44,243 nucleotides of DNA from Pyropia haitanensis (GCA_008729055.1 SDUX01000183.1:1-44243); one strand, 5' to 3'; shown: positions 22,397-31,854, counted from the first letter of the stretch. The notes: generated by a model not told the origin, from the letters alone. Translations and numbers: made by a program.

Positions 22397-23050
22397 ACGC
22401 CGCCGCCGCCGCGCCGCCGCCGCCGATGCCGCCGCCGCCGTCGCCGCCGCCGCCCTTGTCGCCGCCGCCGCCCTTGCCGCCGCCGCCGCCGCCGCCGATG
22501 CCGCCGCTGCCGCCGCCGCCGCCGCCCTTGTCGCCGCCGCCGCCGCCGATGCCGCCGCCGCCGTCGCCGCCGCCGCCCTTGTCGCCGCCGCCGCGCTTGC
22601 CGCCGCCGCCGCCGCCGATGCCGCTGCTGCCGTCGCCGCCGCCGTTGCCGCCGCTGTCGCCGCCGCCGTCGCCGCCGCCTCCGCCGCCGCCGATGTCGCC
22701 CCCGCCGCCGTGCTGCTGCTGTCGTTGCCGCCGCCGCCGCCGATGTCGTCCCCGCCGCCGTGCTGCTGCTGTCGTCGCCGCCGCTGCCGCTGCCACCGCC
22801 GCCGTAGCCGCCGCCGCCGTTGCCGCCGCCGCCATCACCGCCACCGCAATCGCCGCCGCCGCTGCCGCCGCCGCCGTCGCCCTCGCCGTCATTGCCGCCG
22901 CCGCCGGTCCGCCGCCGCCCTTGCCGCCGCTGCCGTGCCGCTGCCGCCGCCAACTCTGCCGCCGCCGCCGCCGTTGCCGCCGCCGCTGTTGCCGCCGTCC
23001 TTGCTTCCGCCGTCGCCGCTGCCGCCGCTGCGTCGCCTCTTTCATCCGCT
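22028..23050 (+). repeat. Partial sixth satellite unit passing into a CCG trinucleotide-rich tract
   Basis: 22028 to about 22500 follows the 719-bp unit. The CCG core is then greatly expanded instead of continuing to the poly-A part: about 550 bp of CCG repeats broken by GATGCC, CTTGTCG and GCTGCTGCTGTCGTCGCC stretches. A 62-bp direct repeat covers GATGTCG(C/T)CCCCGCCGCCGTG at about 22692 and 22742. The unit then ends in TCTCTCACCCTCCACTC-like sequence, as in normal units. Confidence 0.85.
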
Positions 23051-23165
23051 CTGCCCCTCTCTCTCACCCTCCACTCCCACCCCCCTCACCTCTCCCCCAA
23101 TCAACTTCTCTGCTGTTCGGGCGGCGACCATCCTCACGAGGGCGCCGCCCCCATCACTACCTGTA
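23051..23165. other. Junction between satellite and macro-repeat copy 2
   Basis: About 115 bp of C/T-rich sequence followed by GAGGGCGCCGCCCCCATCAC. It ends where identity to base 1 of the window begins. The matching sequence upstream of copy 1 lies outside the window. Confidence 0.6.
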
Positions 23166-23202
23166 AAGCCATACTGATGTCACACCACAGAATACATGAG
23201 AC

Positions 23203-23898
23203 AGACCCGACGGCAGGCGGGGGGACACCGCCGGCGGGGGGGGCGGCGCCCGTTGGCGTTGCGACACCGCCCCCACCTGCAAAAGAAAACACAGAGCGAC
23301 GCGACAGGACAGGAACAGTCAAACAGACCCGCCGACGGGCGGGGGGGCACCGCCGGCGGGGGGGGCGGCGCCCGTTGGCGTTGCGACGCCGCCCCCAACA
23401 CCAAAGACAAAGCACACAGTCAAACCCGCCGGCGGGCGGGGGGACACCGCCGGCGGGGGGGCGGCGCCCGTTGGCGTTGCGACACCGCCCCCACCTGCAA
23501 AAGAAAACACAGAGCGACGCGACAGGACAGGAACAGTCAAACAGACCCGCCGACGGGCGGGGGGGCACCGCCGGCGGGGGGGGCGGCGCCCGTTGGCGTT
23601 GCGACGCCGCCCCCAACACCAAAGACAAAGCACACAGTCAAACCCGCCGGCGGGCGGGGGGACACCGCCGGCGGGGGGGGCGGCGCCCGTTGGCGTTGCG
23701 ACACCGCCCCCACCTGCAAAAGAAAACACAAAGCGACGCGACAGGACAGGAACAGTCAACCAGACCCGCCGACGGGCGGGGGGGCACCGCCGGCGGGGGG
23801 GGCGGCGCCCGTTGGCGTTGCGACGCCGCCCCCAACACCACAGACAAAGCACACAGTCAAACCCGCCGGCGGGCGGGGGGACACCGCCGGCGGGGGGG
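23203..23898 (+). repeat. ~218-bp dimeric tandem array, copy 2
   Basis: Anchor CACCTGCAAA at 23274, 23492 and 23711 (periods 218 and 219). It differs from copy 1 by a GCAAAAGAAAAC in place of the longer A-run and by about 94 bp less total length. Confidence 0.9.
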
Positions 23899-25511
23899 AC
23901 GACGCCCAGCAGCAGGGAGGCACGGCCCCCAACCACAGGACTTACCCGCCCGTCTCAATCATCAGCTCCGCCGCACTCCCGACGCGCGCCCGCGGCGGCA
24001 TCCCCCACGACGCACCGCACAGCGCCACGTCGATGCCGGCGGTCACGGGCACGCCACGCACGCACCGACGGGCGACGCGACGCCGTGCGCGCGCGAGTGC
24101 ACGTGACGCCTGCCAGCGGGAAGCGCCGCCACGTGCGGGTCTGCGGGCGACGTCGGCGGCCGCCGACACGCGAGACGCGCGGCGTGGTGGCCGGTGCCGG
24201 CGGCTGGGCGCGCGGCCGCACCCGCCGAGGGCGGGCGCCGGCACGGGCGCGGTGGGCGACGCGGGAGGATCGCGACCGCACGGGGGTTGCGGCGCGCACA
24301 GCGACGGGCCGCCCCGCCAACGGCGGCAGCGCGGCGTCGACGCGCCGCCCGCGCCCGCCCTGCCGCGGCGGATCGCGCGCGCGCGGGCGGTGCGTCGGGG
24401 GCACCATCGGCCCGCCCGCCCGCGCGCGCGTCCCGTCACACCCGTGTCCCGCCAGACGCACCGTACCCCCGCCCCTCGCTCTCATCCTCGCGCCATCCCC
24501 GCCACCCCGCCTTTCGTTGTCCGTTACCACATACCAAAAACGGCGGCGGTATCGGCAGGAGGGCGGACGACAAAAGGAAACGGTGCATAACGAAAACAGA
24601 GAAGAGGAGAAACGGGCGGTCAAACGCCACGTGCCTCGACTCGCGGGTGGGCGAGGTGGGGCGTGGCCGACCGTGCGTGGTGGACACCGTCGGGAGGGCG
24701 GGCAGACGGGCAGACGGGCGGGAGGGGGGGCGGGCGGGAAAACAGACAGACCGGCAGGCGGGAGGGCGGGAGGGGGGGCGGGCGGGAAAACGGACGGACC
24801 GGCGGGCGGGTCGGCGGGCGGGTCGGCGGGCGGGCAAACAGGCGCGCTGGTGGGCGCGAGCGCGGGGTCGGGCGGGCGGGCGGCATGGGTGGTCCCGGCG
24901 TCGCGCGCGGGCGGGCAGTCAGGGCGGGGGCGGAGACGGCGGGCGGGGCCGCGTCGTGGTGCGCCGTGGCGATCCGCCCGGTTGGGTTCTGTGGCCGCGC
25001 AGGTGATGCCGGCGGCGGCGCAGCGGCAGCGGTGCGGGTCGGGACGGCGTGGCGGGCCGCGTCGGGACGCGGTTGCGCTGCCGCGCTCGCCGCCGCCGCC
25101 GACCGCGTAACCGCGGCACCCGCTCCTACACCGTTGGCGGCCGACGGCCGCCACGGGCGGCGCGCTGCGGCTGGGGTGGCCGTCTGCGTGGGTGGGCAGC
25201 AGGTGCACGGCAGCGGCAGCTCCGCTCCTGCCGCCGCCCCCCTCCCCGCCCCCCCCGCCTGGGGCGCTGGGGGGGCGGGGGGGGGGCGCGCGCGCGACGA
25301 GCGGCGGCAGATGCACTCCGTCTGCGGCTGAGTGTACCTCTCTCCCGCTCGGCGATTCAAACGCGGCAGTAGATCTGCCTCCCCCCGCCCCTCGGTGGCG
25401 GTTTGTGTCAGACCCGGTGCGCGCGGCGCAAGCGGCACGCAGACGGCCCATGCAGGCGGCTAAAGGGGCACCGGGACGGCCATTGACAGCGGCGGGGAGT
25501 GCCGTTTAACC
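23899..25511. other. GC-rich spacer without a recognisable gene, copy 2
   Basis: Near-identical to 829-2440; very few substitutions are visible (for example near 25377-25382). The same bidirectional open frames appear in both copies, which reflects recent duplication and is not evidence for coding. Confidence 0.6.
24680..24846 (+). repeat. G-run block, copy 2
   Basis: Same sequence as 1609-1775, with the two GGGCGGGAAAAC near-repeats and GGGCGGGTCGGC units. Confidence 0.6.
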
Positions 25512-26036
25512 CGAGCCGCTCCTGGTCCATGCCGGCCCGCGCGCGTGACCAGAGAGCGCAGTCCTAGAGATACGCGACTGATGTGCGCGGCCAAGGGTGT
25601 CGGATGAGAGCCAGTCACGAGACAAAGCACCGCAGCTCGCCGTGGAGTGAACCGCGCCCAGTTGGGAATCAGAATTGACTGAAATCACGATTAGCCAAAC
25701 TGGTACCATTCGATCCAACAAAGTCACAACAAGTGGCATTTTCCACAAACTTTTGTGTCTCGTCCAATGACATCGCACACGCGCTGCTTCAGCGCGGCGC
25801 TTTGAATACAACAGAGACTGTCAGCAGCGCGGCTTCCAATGAAAATACGTTACACCTTTGCCACGTGATCCTACCACCAAAATCTGATGTCCATCTGGGC
25901 ACACCAGTCCTGTGACCCACGTTTTTCTGCCCGCCCGCCCTCCGCCCAGTCTGACTGCCCAGACCCCGCCTACATCCTCGCCTGCCAACCTCCCCGCCTG
26001 CCCACCTCCCTGGCTACCCACCTGCCTCGCAGCAGC
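25512..26036. other. AT-balanced island, no gene recognised, copy 2
   Basis: Counterpart of 2441-2965. It differs from copy 1 at 25667 and in a cluster around 25712-25723, while the long GC-rich flanks are almost unchanged. Confidence 0.4.
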
Positions 26037-26873
26037 TCTTTGTTTGTTGAGGGGGAGGGTGCGGGAGGGCGAGAGCGGCGGCTTGTGCGCATGGAAAGGA
26101 GTCGGGTCGGCGGTTGCGGGGGGCGCCGTCTGCTGTTCTGTTTGGGGTGGTCGGCTCTGGTGTCGGTGGTGGTGACGGGTTTGCGTTATCGCGACGGCGG
26201 GTAGGGACCATTCTGTAGTGGCGGCAGCGTCGGTAGTTGGAGGGAGGCGGGGTTGGCGGTGCCGTTTTTGATGGCGGGCTGTCGGGCAGTTAGCGGTGGT
26301 AAAGACGTCGTTTCGGCCAAAGCGACGGCATCCGCGACGCGTGGGTGCCCGCCATGTGCACGGCGGCGCGCGCGGCGGTGGCGGTGGCGGCGTCGGTGGT
26401 GGCGGCGGCGGCGATGGCGGCGGCGGCGATGGCGGCGGTGGCTTTTTGTGCTGCCTGCGGGACTGAGCCGCGGATCAGAAGTGCTGGAGGGGTCGGGCGG
26501 GGGCGAGCACCTTGGCCGCCGCCCTCTAATTGTCGGCATCTGGCGACGGCGGCCGCGGTGGCGGTGATGGCGCCGGTGGCGGTGGCGACGGGCGCGGGGA
26601 CGGCGGCGACGGCGCCGTCACCGCGGCCACAGCGGCCGCCCTCCTCCCTCCGACGCCGTGCTGGGCGCGACCGCCTCGCCGCGGCGCGGTCACCCGCCGC
26701 CGCGGCGGCCAGCGTGGCCGCCGGCCGATGCGCTTCGGCGGCCGTGCCAACAGGTACCACCGCCACGCCCCGCGTCGCGGCCACCGCGGCCGTCGTGCCC
26801 CGCCGACCGTCCCTTCCCTCTCCCCGCTTTTGATCACATTCCCCAGCCTCGAGAGGCAGCCGCCAGCCGTCTC
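26037..26873. other. GC-rich spacer up to the LTR element, copy 2
   Basis: Counterpart of 2966-3802, GGC/GCG-rich with a GCGGCGGCGATGGCGGCGG run near 26400-26440. No gene is recognised. Confidence 0.5.
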
Positions 26874-26878
26874 GTGTG
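26874..26878 (+). repeat. Target-site duplication GTGTG, left
   Basis: Five bases immediately before the 5' LTR, repeated after the 3' LTR at 30668-30672 and present once at the empty site (3803-3807). Five bp is the usual duplication for Copia elements. Confidence 0.95.
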
Positions 26879-27451
26879 TGTGAATCCCTTTCTGACGCTG
26901 CTGTCGTCAATTTGGTGCGGCCACGCGCGGCCTCGCTGTCTAACACGGTGGCGTCATCCCCGCTGTGTACCCTGTCACCACGTGACACTTCTAGACGGAC
27001 CTGGATGTCGCTGGTGCTGCTGACACGATTGTCGTGCAATCGATTTGACGCCGACATGTCATTGCTGTAAGCTGATGGAACGCGATGGAACTGTCCATAC
27101 CATGCCATCAACTGATGTCACCCTCGATGGCGCACGTTGGCCGCGCTGGCGATTGCCGCTGAATCCTCGCGCTGCGCTGTCTGATTGATTTGCTTGTGTG
27201 CTTTGCTTTCCCTGAGGGGTGTGGAGTGCCTTGTCGCGCCTGTGGCGAGCTGCTCCGCGCCTATATAAGCGCTCCCTCGCATCGAGTAGCGAGGGGGGAG
27301 CGCAGAGAGACAAGACGAAGTGGGATCATTGCATAGACTCGTGCTTGGGTGTGCTCGGACGACGGCTACCCTCTGCTCGATTGCCCGGTCGGTTCGAAGG
27401 CCGTTGACCCCGCTACGTTATTCTACATACTAGTTTGGTGATCCTACCACA
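26879..27451 (+). repeat. 5' LTR (573 bp)
   Basis: Begins TGTGAATCCC and ends CCTACCACA, so the tips are TGTG...CACA. Reading it against 30095-30667 I see no difference. The TATA box is at 27262-27268. Confidence 0.97.
27262..27268 (+). promoter_or_regulatory. LTR TATA box (TATATAA)
   Basis: CGCGCCTATATAAGCGCTCC lies about two thirds of the way into the 5' LTR, a normal place for the U3 promoter; the 3' LTR has it at 30478-30484. Transcription would be expected to start some 25-35 bp downstream, near 27295, marking the U3/R border. The start site is inferred. Confidence 0.75.
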
Positions 27452-27975
27452 TTCGCGAATCAACAGGATACCTGTGCTCGTGAGCAAGACGCGCTCCGGA
27501 AGGCGGCGGTGCGCGTGAGCAAGGCGCGTGCTGGTCGCTGACGGCGCGCGACGACCAAGACAAGGCGCGCGGCGCAGCTGTGTGCGCGCGGAGTACGTGT
27601 GCGCAAGGGGCGCACGGGTGTCGCAGTCTTGCCGCGCGTGTGCACGGCGCAGTACAAGGGCAAGGGCACTTGAACCAACGAGGGGATAGAGCGTGCGCGC
27701 ACCTGGTGACTGGGGCGACGACCTTCGGGTCGGAGCCTGTCTAGGATCCTTAGTGCTCGTACGTGTTGACGTTCTACAAGGTCTACGGCCGACCCCCTCC
27801 GGGTAACACCGGTGCGCCGACAGGCTTGGGGAAGGACGCCCGCAACTCGAACGGGGTGTGTCTGCTCGTGTGCTGCGTTGTCGTGTACGCTCGGGTGCCT
27901 GTGACGTCGTGTGTGTCTGCTGCCCACGTGCTTTGACGTTCCTTCTGTGCTGCGGGTGCTTGTTGACGTGCAACG
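27452..27975 (+). other. 5' leader of the retrotransposon
   Basis: 524 bp between the LTR and the gag start, holding near-repeated GTGAGCAAGRCGCGYKC stretches (27478 and 27514). The usual Copia primer-binding site (TGGTATCAGAGC-like) is not seen next to the LTR; the first bases are TTCGCGAATCAACAGG. A different or half-tRNA primer is possible, or the site has been lost. Packaging signals, if any, would be here. Confidence 0.6.
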
Positions 27976-29508
27976 ATGGCGAACGTTTCAACGACATCCC
28001 AGGCTGCGCTGCCCACCTTTCTGGCTGCCGTGGACACCAGCTTGCTGAACGAGGAGCAGAAGAGCGTAATTGCGTCCGTCCGCATGCTGGAGGCCGAGCT
28101 GGCGACCACTCCCATGTCAGGAGAGCAGGTCAAGGCTGCTGTTGCTGAGCTACTCCCACCTGCCGTCCTCTTTGGTCCGAGCATGGTGGCGTTGCCGTAC
28201 CTTCACCGGGACCTGCGCAACTGGCTGAACGCGCACGGCGCAAACCTGGAGCAGCACTCCTCCCACCGCATCAAGATGACGCTGGCGACGGCGCTGTACC
28301 CGGAAGCCGAGGAGCGGACTATCGCCATGGAGCTGGCCTCGGAGGTGGAAGCCGCTGGTCGTCGCTCTCGTACACCGGCACCTCAGCAACAGAGCGCATT
28401 GACTACTGGTAGCAGCGCTGCGGCACCAAGCGCTGGGGTGGATCGCGCTGCCCACAACGTTGCCATGCGCTTTCGAGACCAAGCGGCAAAGTTCAGTGGC
28501 AACTTGGGGGAGAGCTGGAGCGAGTATGTGGCCGAGTACCAGCAGGTCGCGCGAGACTACGAGCTGACTGCGACACAGAAGCTGCAGTACCTGCACAACC
28601 TGCTTCGCGGTGATGCCAAGCGCTTTTTCCTTGACCGCGTGCACGGGACCGCGGCTACGTTTGCCCAGGCCGTGGACATGGTCAGCGCCGAGTACAACTC
28701 CATCGTCCGTCAAGACCGAGTCAAGAACTATCTGAGCAGCTTGCGGCTCAGCTCCTTCGTCAAGGACGGGACCGACACTACCGCGGCGCTGGAAAAGACG
28801 TACAAGACTATCAGCAAGCTGGCGCCGCAAGTGCCCCGTTCGCATCACGGCGAGTCGTATAAGGTCGAGTTCCTGCGGAATGCGGTCGTCGGCAACTCGT
28901 GGGCTACCGAGCCTCTGAGCCGCATCGCGACGCACAGTCTGACTTTCCAACAGCTGTACGGCGAGCTGGAGGCTGCACTTCATCTACACAACGAGGCTCG
29001 CTTGGCGATCATGCGCGATGACATCACGCAAGGAACTGCAACTCCCGAAGATAAGGTACCTGGCATCCTCTTTGCTGGCCAGGGTCGCTATATGCGCCGG
29101 AACAAGGACATTGGCAAGCGACACGCAGCCAAGGGAGGAAGTGGTGCGCAGCGGTTTGACCCGTTGTCTCTGATGGGGTGCTTCAACTGCGATGATCGCT
29201 CGCACTCCCTTGGCGACTGCCCTCATCCCGTCAATGCCATCAAGGCTGCCAAGCGCAAGTTGGAGTACTACGCCAAGAAGCGTGCGGCGCAACCTGTGGC
29301 CAGCGCCGTTCTGTACCAGCTTTGCTCGCAGCTCGATGCCGCTGGAGTTTCTGGCGATGGTGGCGAGGATGTCGAGGCTGCTGAGAGCGGCGAGTCATGC
29401 GGTGGGGCGAAGGACGACGTCGACATCTTTGAGGCCTTAGTGGAGGATTCGGAGCAACCCAACAGGGACGGCGAAGGGACGCAGAGCGACGACCCGGATT
29501 TTGTGTAG
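27976..29508 (+). CDS. gag: Copia-type Gag polyprotein (intact, with CCHC zinc knuckle)
   Basis: A 510-residue structural protein expected to form the cytoplasmic particle that packages the element RNA. The N-terminal ~130 residues are helical and charged, and a Ser/Ala/Gln-rich linker follows (about 131-155). The core from ~165 to ~345 contains AKFSGNLGESWSEYVAEYQQ and LQYLHNLLRGDAKRFFLD, the style of retrotransposon Gag capsid regions. Residues 402-415 read CFNCDDRSHSLGDC, a CX2CX4HX4C knuckle for RNA binding. The C-terminal ~70 residues are acidic. The ATG is in a strong context (ACGATGG), 525 bp after the LTR. The frame closes with TAG and is not fused to pol. There are no frameshifts, and codon use is balanced, unlike the surrounding satellites. 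Retention of an intact gag in an element that lost pol is the notable point. Confidence 0.92.
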   Translation: MANVSTTSQAALPTFLAAVDTSLLNEEQKSVIASVRMLEAELATTPMSGEQVKAAVAELLPPAVLFGPSMVALPYLHRDLRNWLNAHGANLEQHSSHRIKMTLATALYPEAEERTIAMELASEVEAAGRRSRTPAPQQQSALTTGSSAAAPSAGVDRAAHNVAMRFRDQAAKFSGNLGESWSEYVAEYQQVARDYELTATQKLQYLHNLLRGDAKRFFLDRVHGTAATFAQAVDMVSAEYNSIVRQDRVKNYLSSLRLSSFVKDGTDTTAALEKTYKTISKLAPQVPRSHHGESYKVEFLRNAVVGNSWATEPLSRIATHSLTFQQLYGELEAALHLHNEARLAIMRDDITQGTATPEDKVPGILFAGQGRYMRRNKDIGKRHAAKGGSGAQRFDPLSLMGCFNCDDRSHSLGDCPHPVNAIKAAKRKLEYYAKKRAAQPVASAVLYQLCSQLDAAGVSGDGGEDVEAAESGESCGGAKDDVDIFEALVEDSEQPNRDGEGTQSDDPDFV

Positions 29509-29742
29509 AGGGCAAGAATCGTCGACTTGCCCTCGCACGCAGACGGCGGGGTCGACCCCCGCGTGTCGAGGAGGACCCCGGGATCGTGACGCTGATGGGG
29601 ACTGTGGAAGACTTCCAAGAGGCGAGCGTCGACACTGAAGCCCAACGCGCGGTCATCGGAACATACGCGAGATGCACCGACACCTCCTCCATCCGCAGCC
29701 GGGCCGCCTGTATGTCGTCATCAACAAGGCCGGTAGTGAAAA
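29509..29742 (+). pseudogene. Pol remnant, possible GAG-pre-integrase fragment and deletion junction
   Basis: After the gag stop no long frame continues. In a different frame, about 29639-29770, the reading includes MHRHLLHPQPGRLYVVINKA, which is reminiscent of the H-x-H/HP...L pattern of the GAG-pre-integrase region that precedes integrase in Copia polyproteins. It is out of frame with the RNase H remnant, and a TGA at 29737-29739 blocks that frame. The simplest reading is that a deletion of most of integrase, all of reverse transcriptase and the start of RNase H joined these two pieces near 29735-29745. The domain call is tentative. Confidence 0.45.
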
Positions 29743-30099
29743 CACCAAGCCAAGCACGACCTGGAGCGTCTGTACAAGCAGCCGGTACCGTTGACGATGC
29801 AAACGGACTGCAAGCAGCTGTTCGACGTCATCACACATGCTTCACATACGACGGAGAAGCGGCTCATGATCGACATTGCTGCTGCCCGGCAGGCCTACAA
29901 CCGCAAAGAGATCTCCAACGTCGGCCTGGTCAAGTCGGCGAACAACCTTGCGGACGGGCTGACCAAGTCGGGTTTCTGCATGAGTCTTGACGACGTCTTG
30001 CGGACGTCGGTGGATCGGCACCCTGTGGAGCAGTGGATCATCCGGACGCCGGAGAAGGCGGAACCGCAGCGCTCGGATAAGGAAAAGGTGGGAGTGTGA
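29743..30099 (+). pseudogene. C-terminal RNase H remnant of Copia Pol
   Basis: About 118 codons with no start of their own; TGA lies just upstream. The reading contains MQTDCKQLFDVITHASHTTE, then EKRLMIDIAAARQAYNRKEI and NNLADGLTKSGF, which is the standard end of Copia-family RNase H: the D-(S/C)-K-x-L-F strand, the TTEKRLMIDI helix and the N-x-ADxLTK tail. The N-terminal half with the first catalytic acidic residues is missing, so no activity is expected. The stop codon TGA (30097-30099) overlaps the first bases of the 3' LTR, common in compact Copia elements. The C-terminal tail after LTK is charged. Confidence 0.85.
30079..30094 (+). promoter_or_regulatory. Polypurine tract
   Basis: AAGGAAAAGGTGGGAG immediately before the 3' LTR, all purine except one T. 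This is the expected plus-strand primer for reverse transcription, and its direct contact with TGTGAATCCC supports the LTR border. Confidence 0.85.
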
Positions 30100-30667
30100 A
30101 TCCCTTTCTGACGCTGCTGTCGTCAATTTGGTGCGGCCACGCGCGGCCTCGCTGTCTAACACGGTGGCGTCATCCCCGCTGTGTACCCTGTCACCACGTG
30201 ACACTTCTAGACGGACCTGGATGTCGCTGGTGCTGCTGACACGATTGTCGTGCAATCGATTTGACGCCGACATGTCATTGCTGTAAGCTGATGGAACGCG
30301 ATGGAACTGTCCATACCATGCCATCAACTGATGTCACCCTCGATGGCGCACGTTGGCCGCGCTGGCGATTGCCGCTGAATCCTCGCGCTGCGCTGTCTGA
30401 TTGATTTGCTTGTGTGCTTTGCTTTCCCTGAGGGGTGTGGAGTGCCTTGTCGCGCCTGTGGCGAGCTGCTCCGCGCCTATATAAGCGCTCCCTCGCATCG
30501 AGTAGCGAGGGGGGAGCGCAGAGAGACAAGACGAAGTGGGATCATTGCATAGACTCGTGCTTGGGTGTGCTCGGACGACGGCTACCCTCTGCTCGATTGC
30601 CCGGTCGGTTCGAAGGCCGTTGACCCCGCTACGTTATTCTACATACTAGTTTGGTGATCCTACCACA
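30095..30667 (+). repeat. 3' LTR (573 bp)
   Basis: Same length as the 5' LTR and, as far as I can read, the same sequence, from TGTGAATCCC to CCTACCACA. TATATAA is at 30478-30484. Confidence 0.97.
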
Positions 30668-30672
30668 GTGTG
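30668..30672 (+). repeat. Target-site duplication GTGTG, right
   Basis: Follows the 3' LTR directly and continues into TGGACGAAAGCGCC, exactly as at the empty site in copy 1. Confidence 0.95.
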
Positions 30673-30973
30673 TGGACGAAAGCGCCCCTTAAGAGGGCAG
30701 AATGAAAAGCAAACGGTTCGCGTCCCAATTGCGGACGCCCTCACGCGTGGACCGCGACACTGTCGGCTACCGTCCCGACTCGCCTCCTGCCGCCCGCTGT
30801 CTCCACGCGCCGTTCCAGGTTGTGACGTACGGCGCCACGACGCAATTGAAAAGGGCGGCGGGCCCCACGCCGGGATGTGTGCGTCGAGACAAAGTGGGCG
30901 CGGCGGTTTTGGTTTTTCTTTCTTTTTCTTGGTGAAGGGGAGGGAGGGGCACGGAGGACGACGTGCGCCACGC
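30673..30973. other. Macro-repeat segment between the two insertions
   Basis: Counterpart of 3808-4108, including the T-rich GTTTTTCTTTCTTTTTCTTG stretch. No gene is recognised. The two elements inserted only about 300 bp apart. Confidence 0.6.
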
Positions 30974-30976
30974 CCG
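30974..30976 (+). repeat. Target-site duplication CCG, left
   Basis: Present again at 34591-34593 and once at 4109-4111 in the empty site. Confidence 0.85.
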
Positions 30977-30987
30977 CGCAGTGGATC

Positions 30988-31116
30988 CAACACCCTGTAC
31001 CTACATTTCCAAGCAAAGCGGCGCGTACGGCCTCCGTGGGGGGTTCGGCTGCTGTAAGCAGGCCCTCCTGACCCCGTCAGGGCCACCTTGCACAGAAATG
31101 TAGGTACAGGGTGATC
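30988..31116. mobile_element. Nested 123-bp foldback (MITE-like) inside the left terminus
   Basis: CACCCTGTACCTACATTTC at 30991-31009 is perfectly complementary to 31095-31113. ATC occurs on both sides (30985-30987 and 31114-31116). Removing 30988-31116 restores CGCAGTGG-ATC-GTCAGC, which then matches the other end of the host element. The loop contains a smaller inverted repeat, GGCCCT...AGGGCC. Exact ends are uncertain by a few bases. Confidence 0.75.
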
Positions 31117-31641
31117 GTCAGCTCTTTCGTTTTGCGCATCGACACCCGTATCGACTTTTTTGATGCAGTGTCAACCATCGAAACGGGGTTTCGACGCGCC
31201 GTCCGATACGCGACGGTTTGCGTATCGAGCCCATCCTGGGATGGGCTGTAACCTCGCGCCGTCGATGAGGTCCTTTACAGGCAGTCGTTTAGTTATCTCG
31301 AGAGCGACAGTGCGGAAGCGCATTGATTGGCCAGCCGAGCGGATCACGCGACTCGGCCGACACTGAACCGACCCTATCCGTGCCTGCTGGCTCGCGTGGG
31401 ACTTGGCCTCTGTTTCGTCGACCTCGGAGCCCCGCGCACCAGGCGCTCGCCGCGGCGGGCAACAGGTACAGTCTGTATCCGGTTAAGTGTGGCTTGGTTC
31501 TGTGTGGTCCGCACATAACCAAGCCAGAAAGCCCGAGATCAACTCCTCTACAGCGTACTGTCTCCATGCCCGGCTGACATCTAAATTCCTGCTTACGCAC
31601 TTAGAACCGTACGACGATGATAATCGTGTCAAGTACAAAGA

Positions 31642-31854
31642 GTGATGAGCAATGATGTGTGCCCGCCGTTCAGTCGTCCAGGCCGAGCCGCCTGCTGGTC
31701 TGGTAGTGAAGCCATCACGTCTGGCCATGTCGAGGGAGTCGGGCGGGAGCAGAAAGAGCAGGTTGCCCGGTGCTGGCTGGCGGCTGAGGACGACTCCCAG
31801 GCCATTGACGAGATGGTGGACATGGTTTTGGCGAGTGAGGAAGACGACGCTTGA
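31642..31854 (+). CDS. Hypothetical small open frame, possible coding fragment
   Basis: 70 codons in the unique part of the inverted-repeat element. The second half, EQKEQVARCWLAAEDDSQAI then DEMVDMVLASEEDDA, reads like an acidic helical C-terminus and is not low-complexity, in contrast with almost every other frame in the window. There is no recognised family, no clear upstream exon and no supporting signal, so it may be chance or the tail of a captured or decayed gene. Confidence 0.2.
   Translation: MMSNDVCPPFSRPGRAACWSGSEAITSGHVEGVGREQKEQVARCWLAAEDDSQAIDEMVDMVLASEEDDA

Larger units (their letters stand above)
26879..30667 (+). mobile_element. Copia-like LTR retrotransposon, internally deleted, gag intact
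   Basis: 3789 bp: 5' LTR, ~524-bp leader, intact gag, short scrambled remnant, C-terminal RNase H remnant, polypurine tract and 3' LTR. The Copia assignment rests on the RNase H C-terminus (TTEKRLMIDI followed by NLADGLTKS), the gag with a CCHC knuckle and the 5-bp duplication. Autonomous Copia elements usually have about 4 kb or more of interior encoding protease, integrase, reverse transcriptase and RNase H. This interior is 2643 bp and lacks nearly all of them. The two LTRs look identical base for base, so insertion is recent. With gag intact and enzymes missing, it resembles gag-only non-autonomous LTR elements (TR-GAG type). Confidence 0.93.

Noticed and set aside
30646..31086. Minus-strand 146-codon frame across an element border
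   Set aside because: It spans the 3' LTR end, macro-repeat sequence and the start of the inverted-repeat element, so it is a composite of unrelated DNA.
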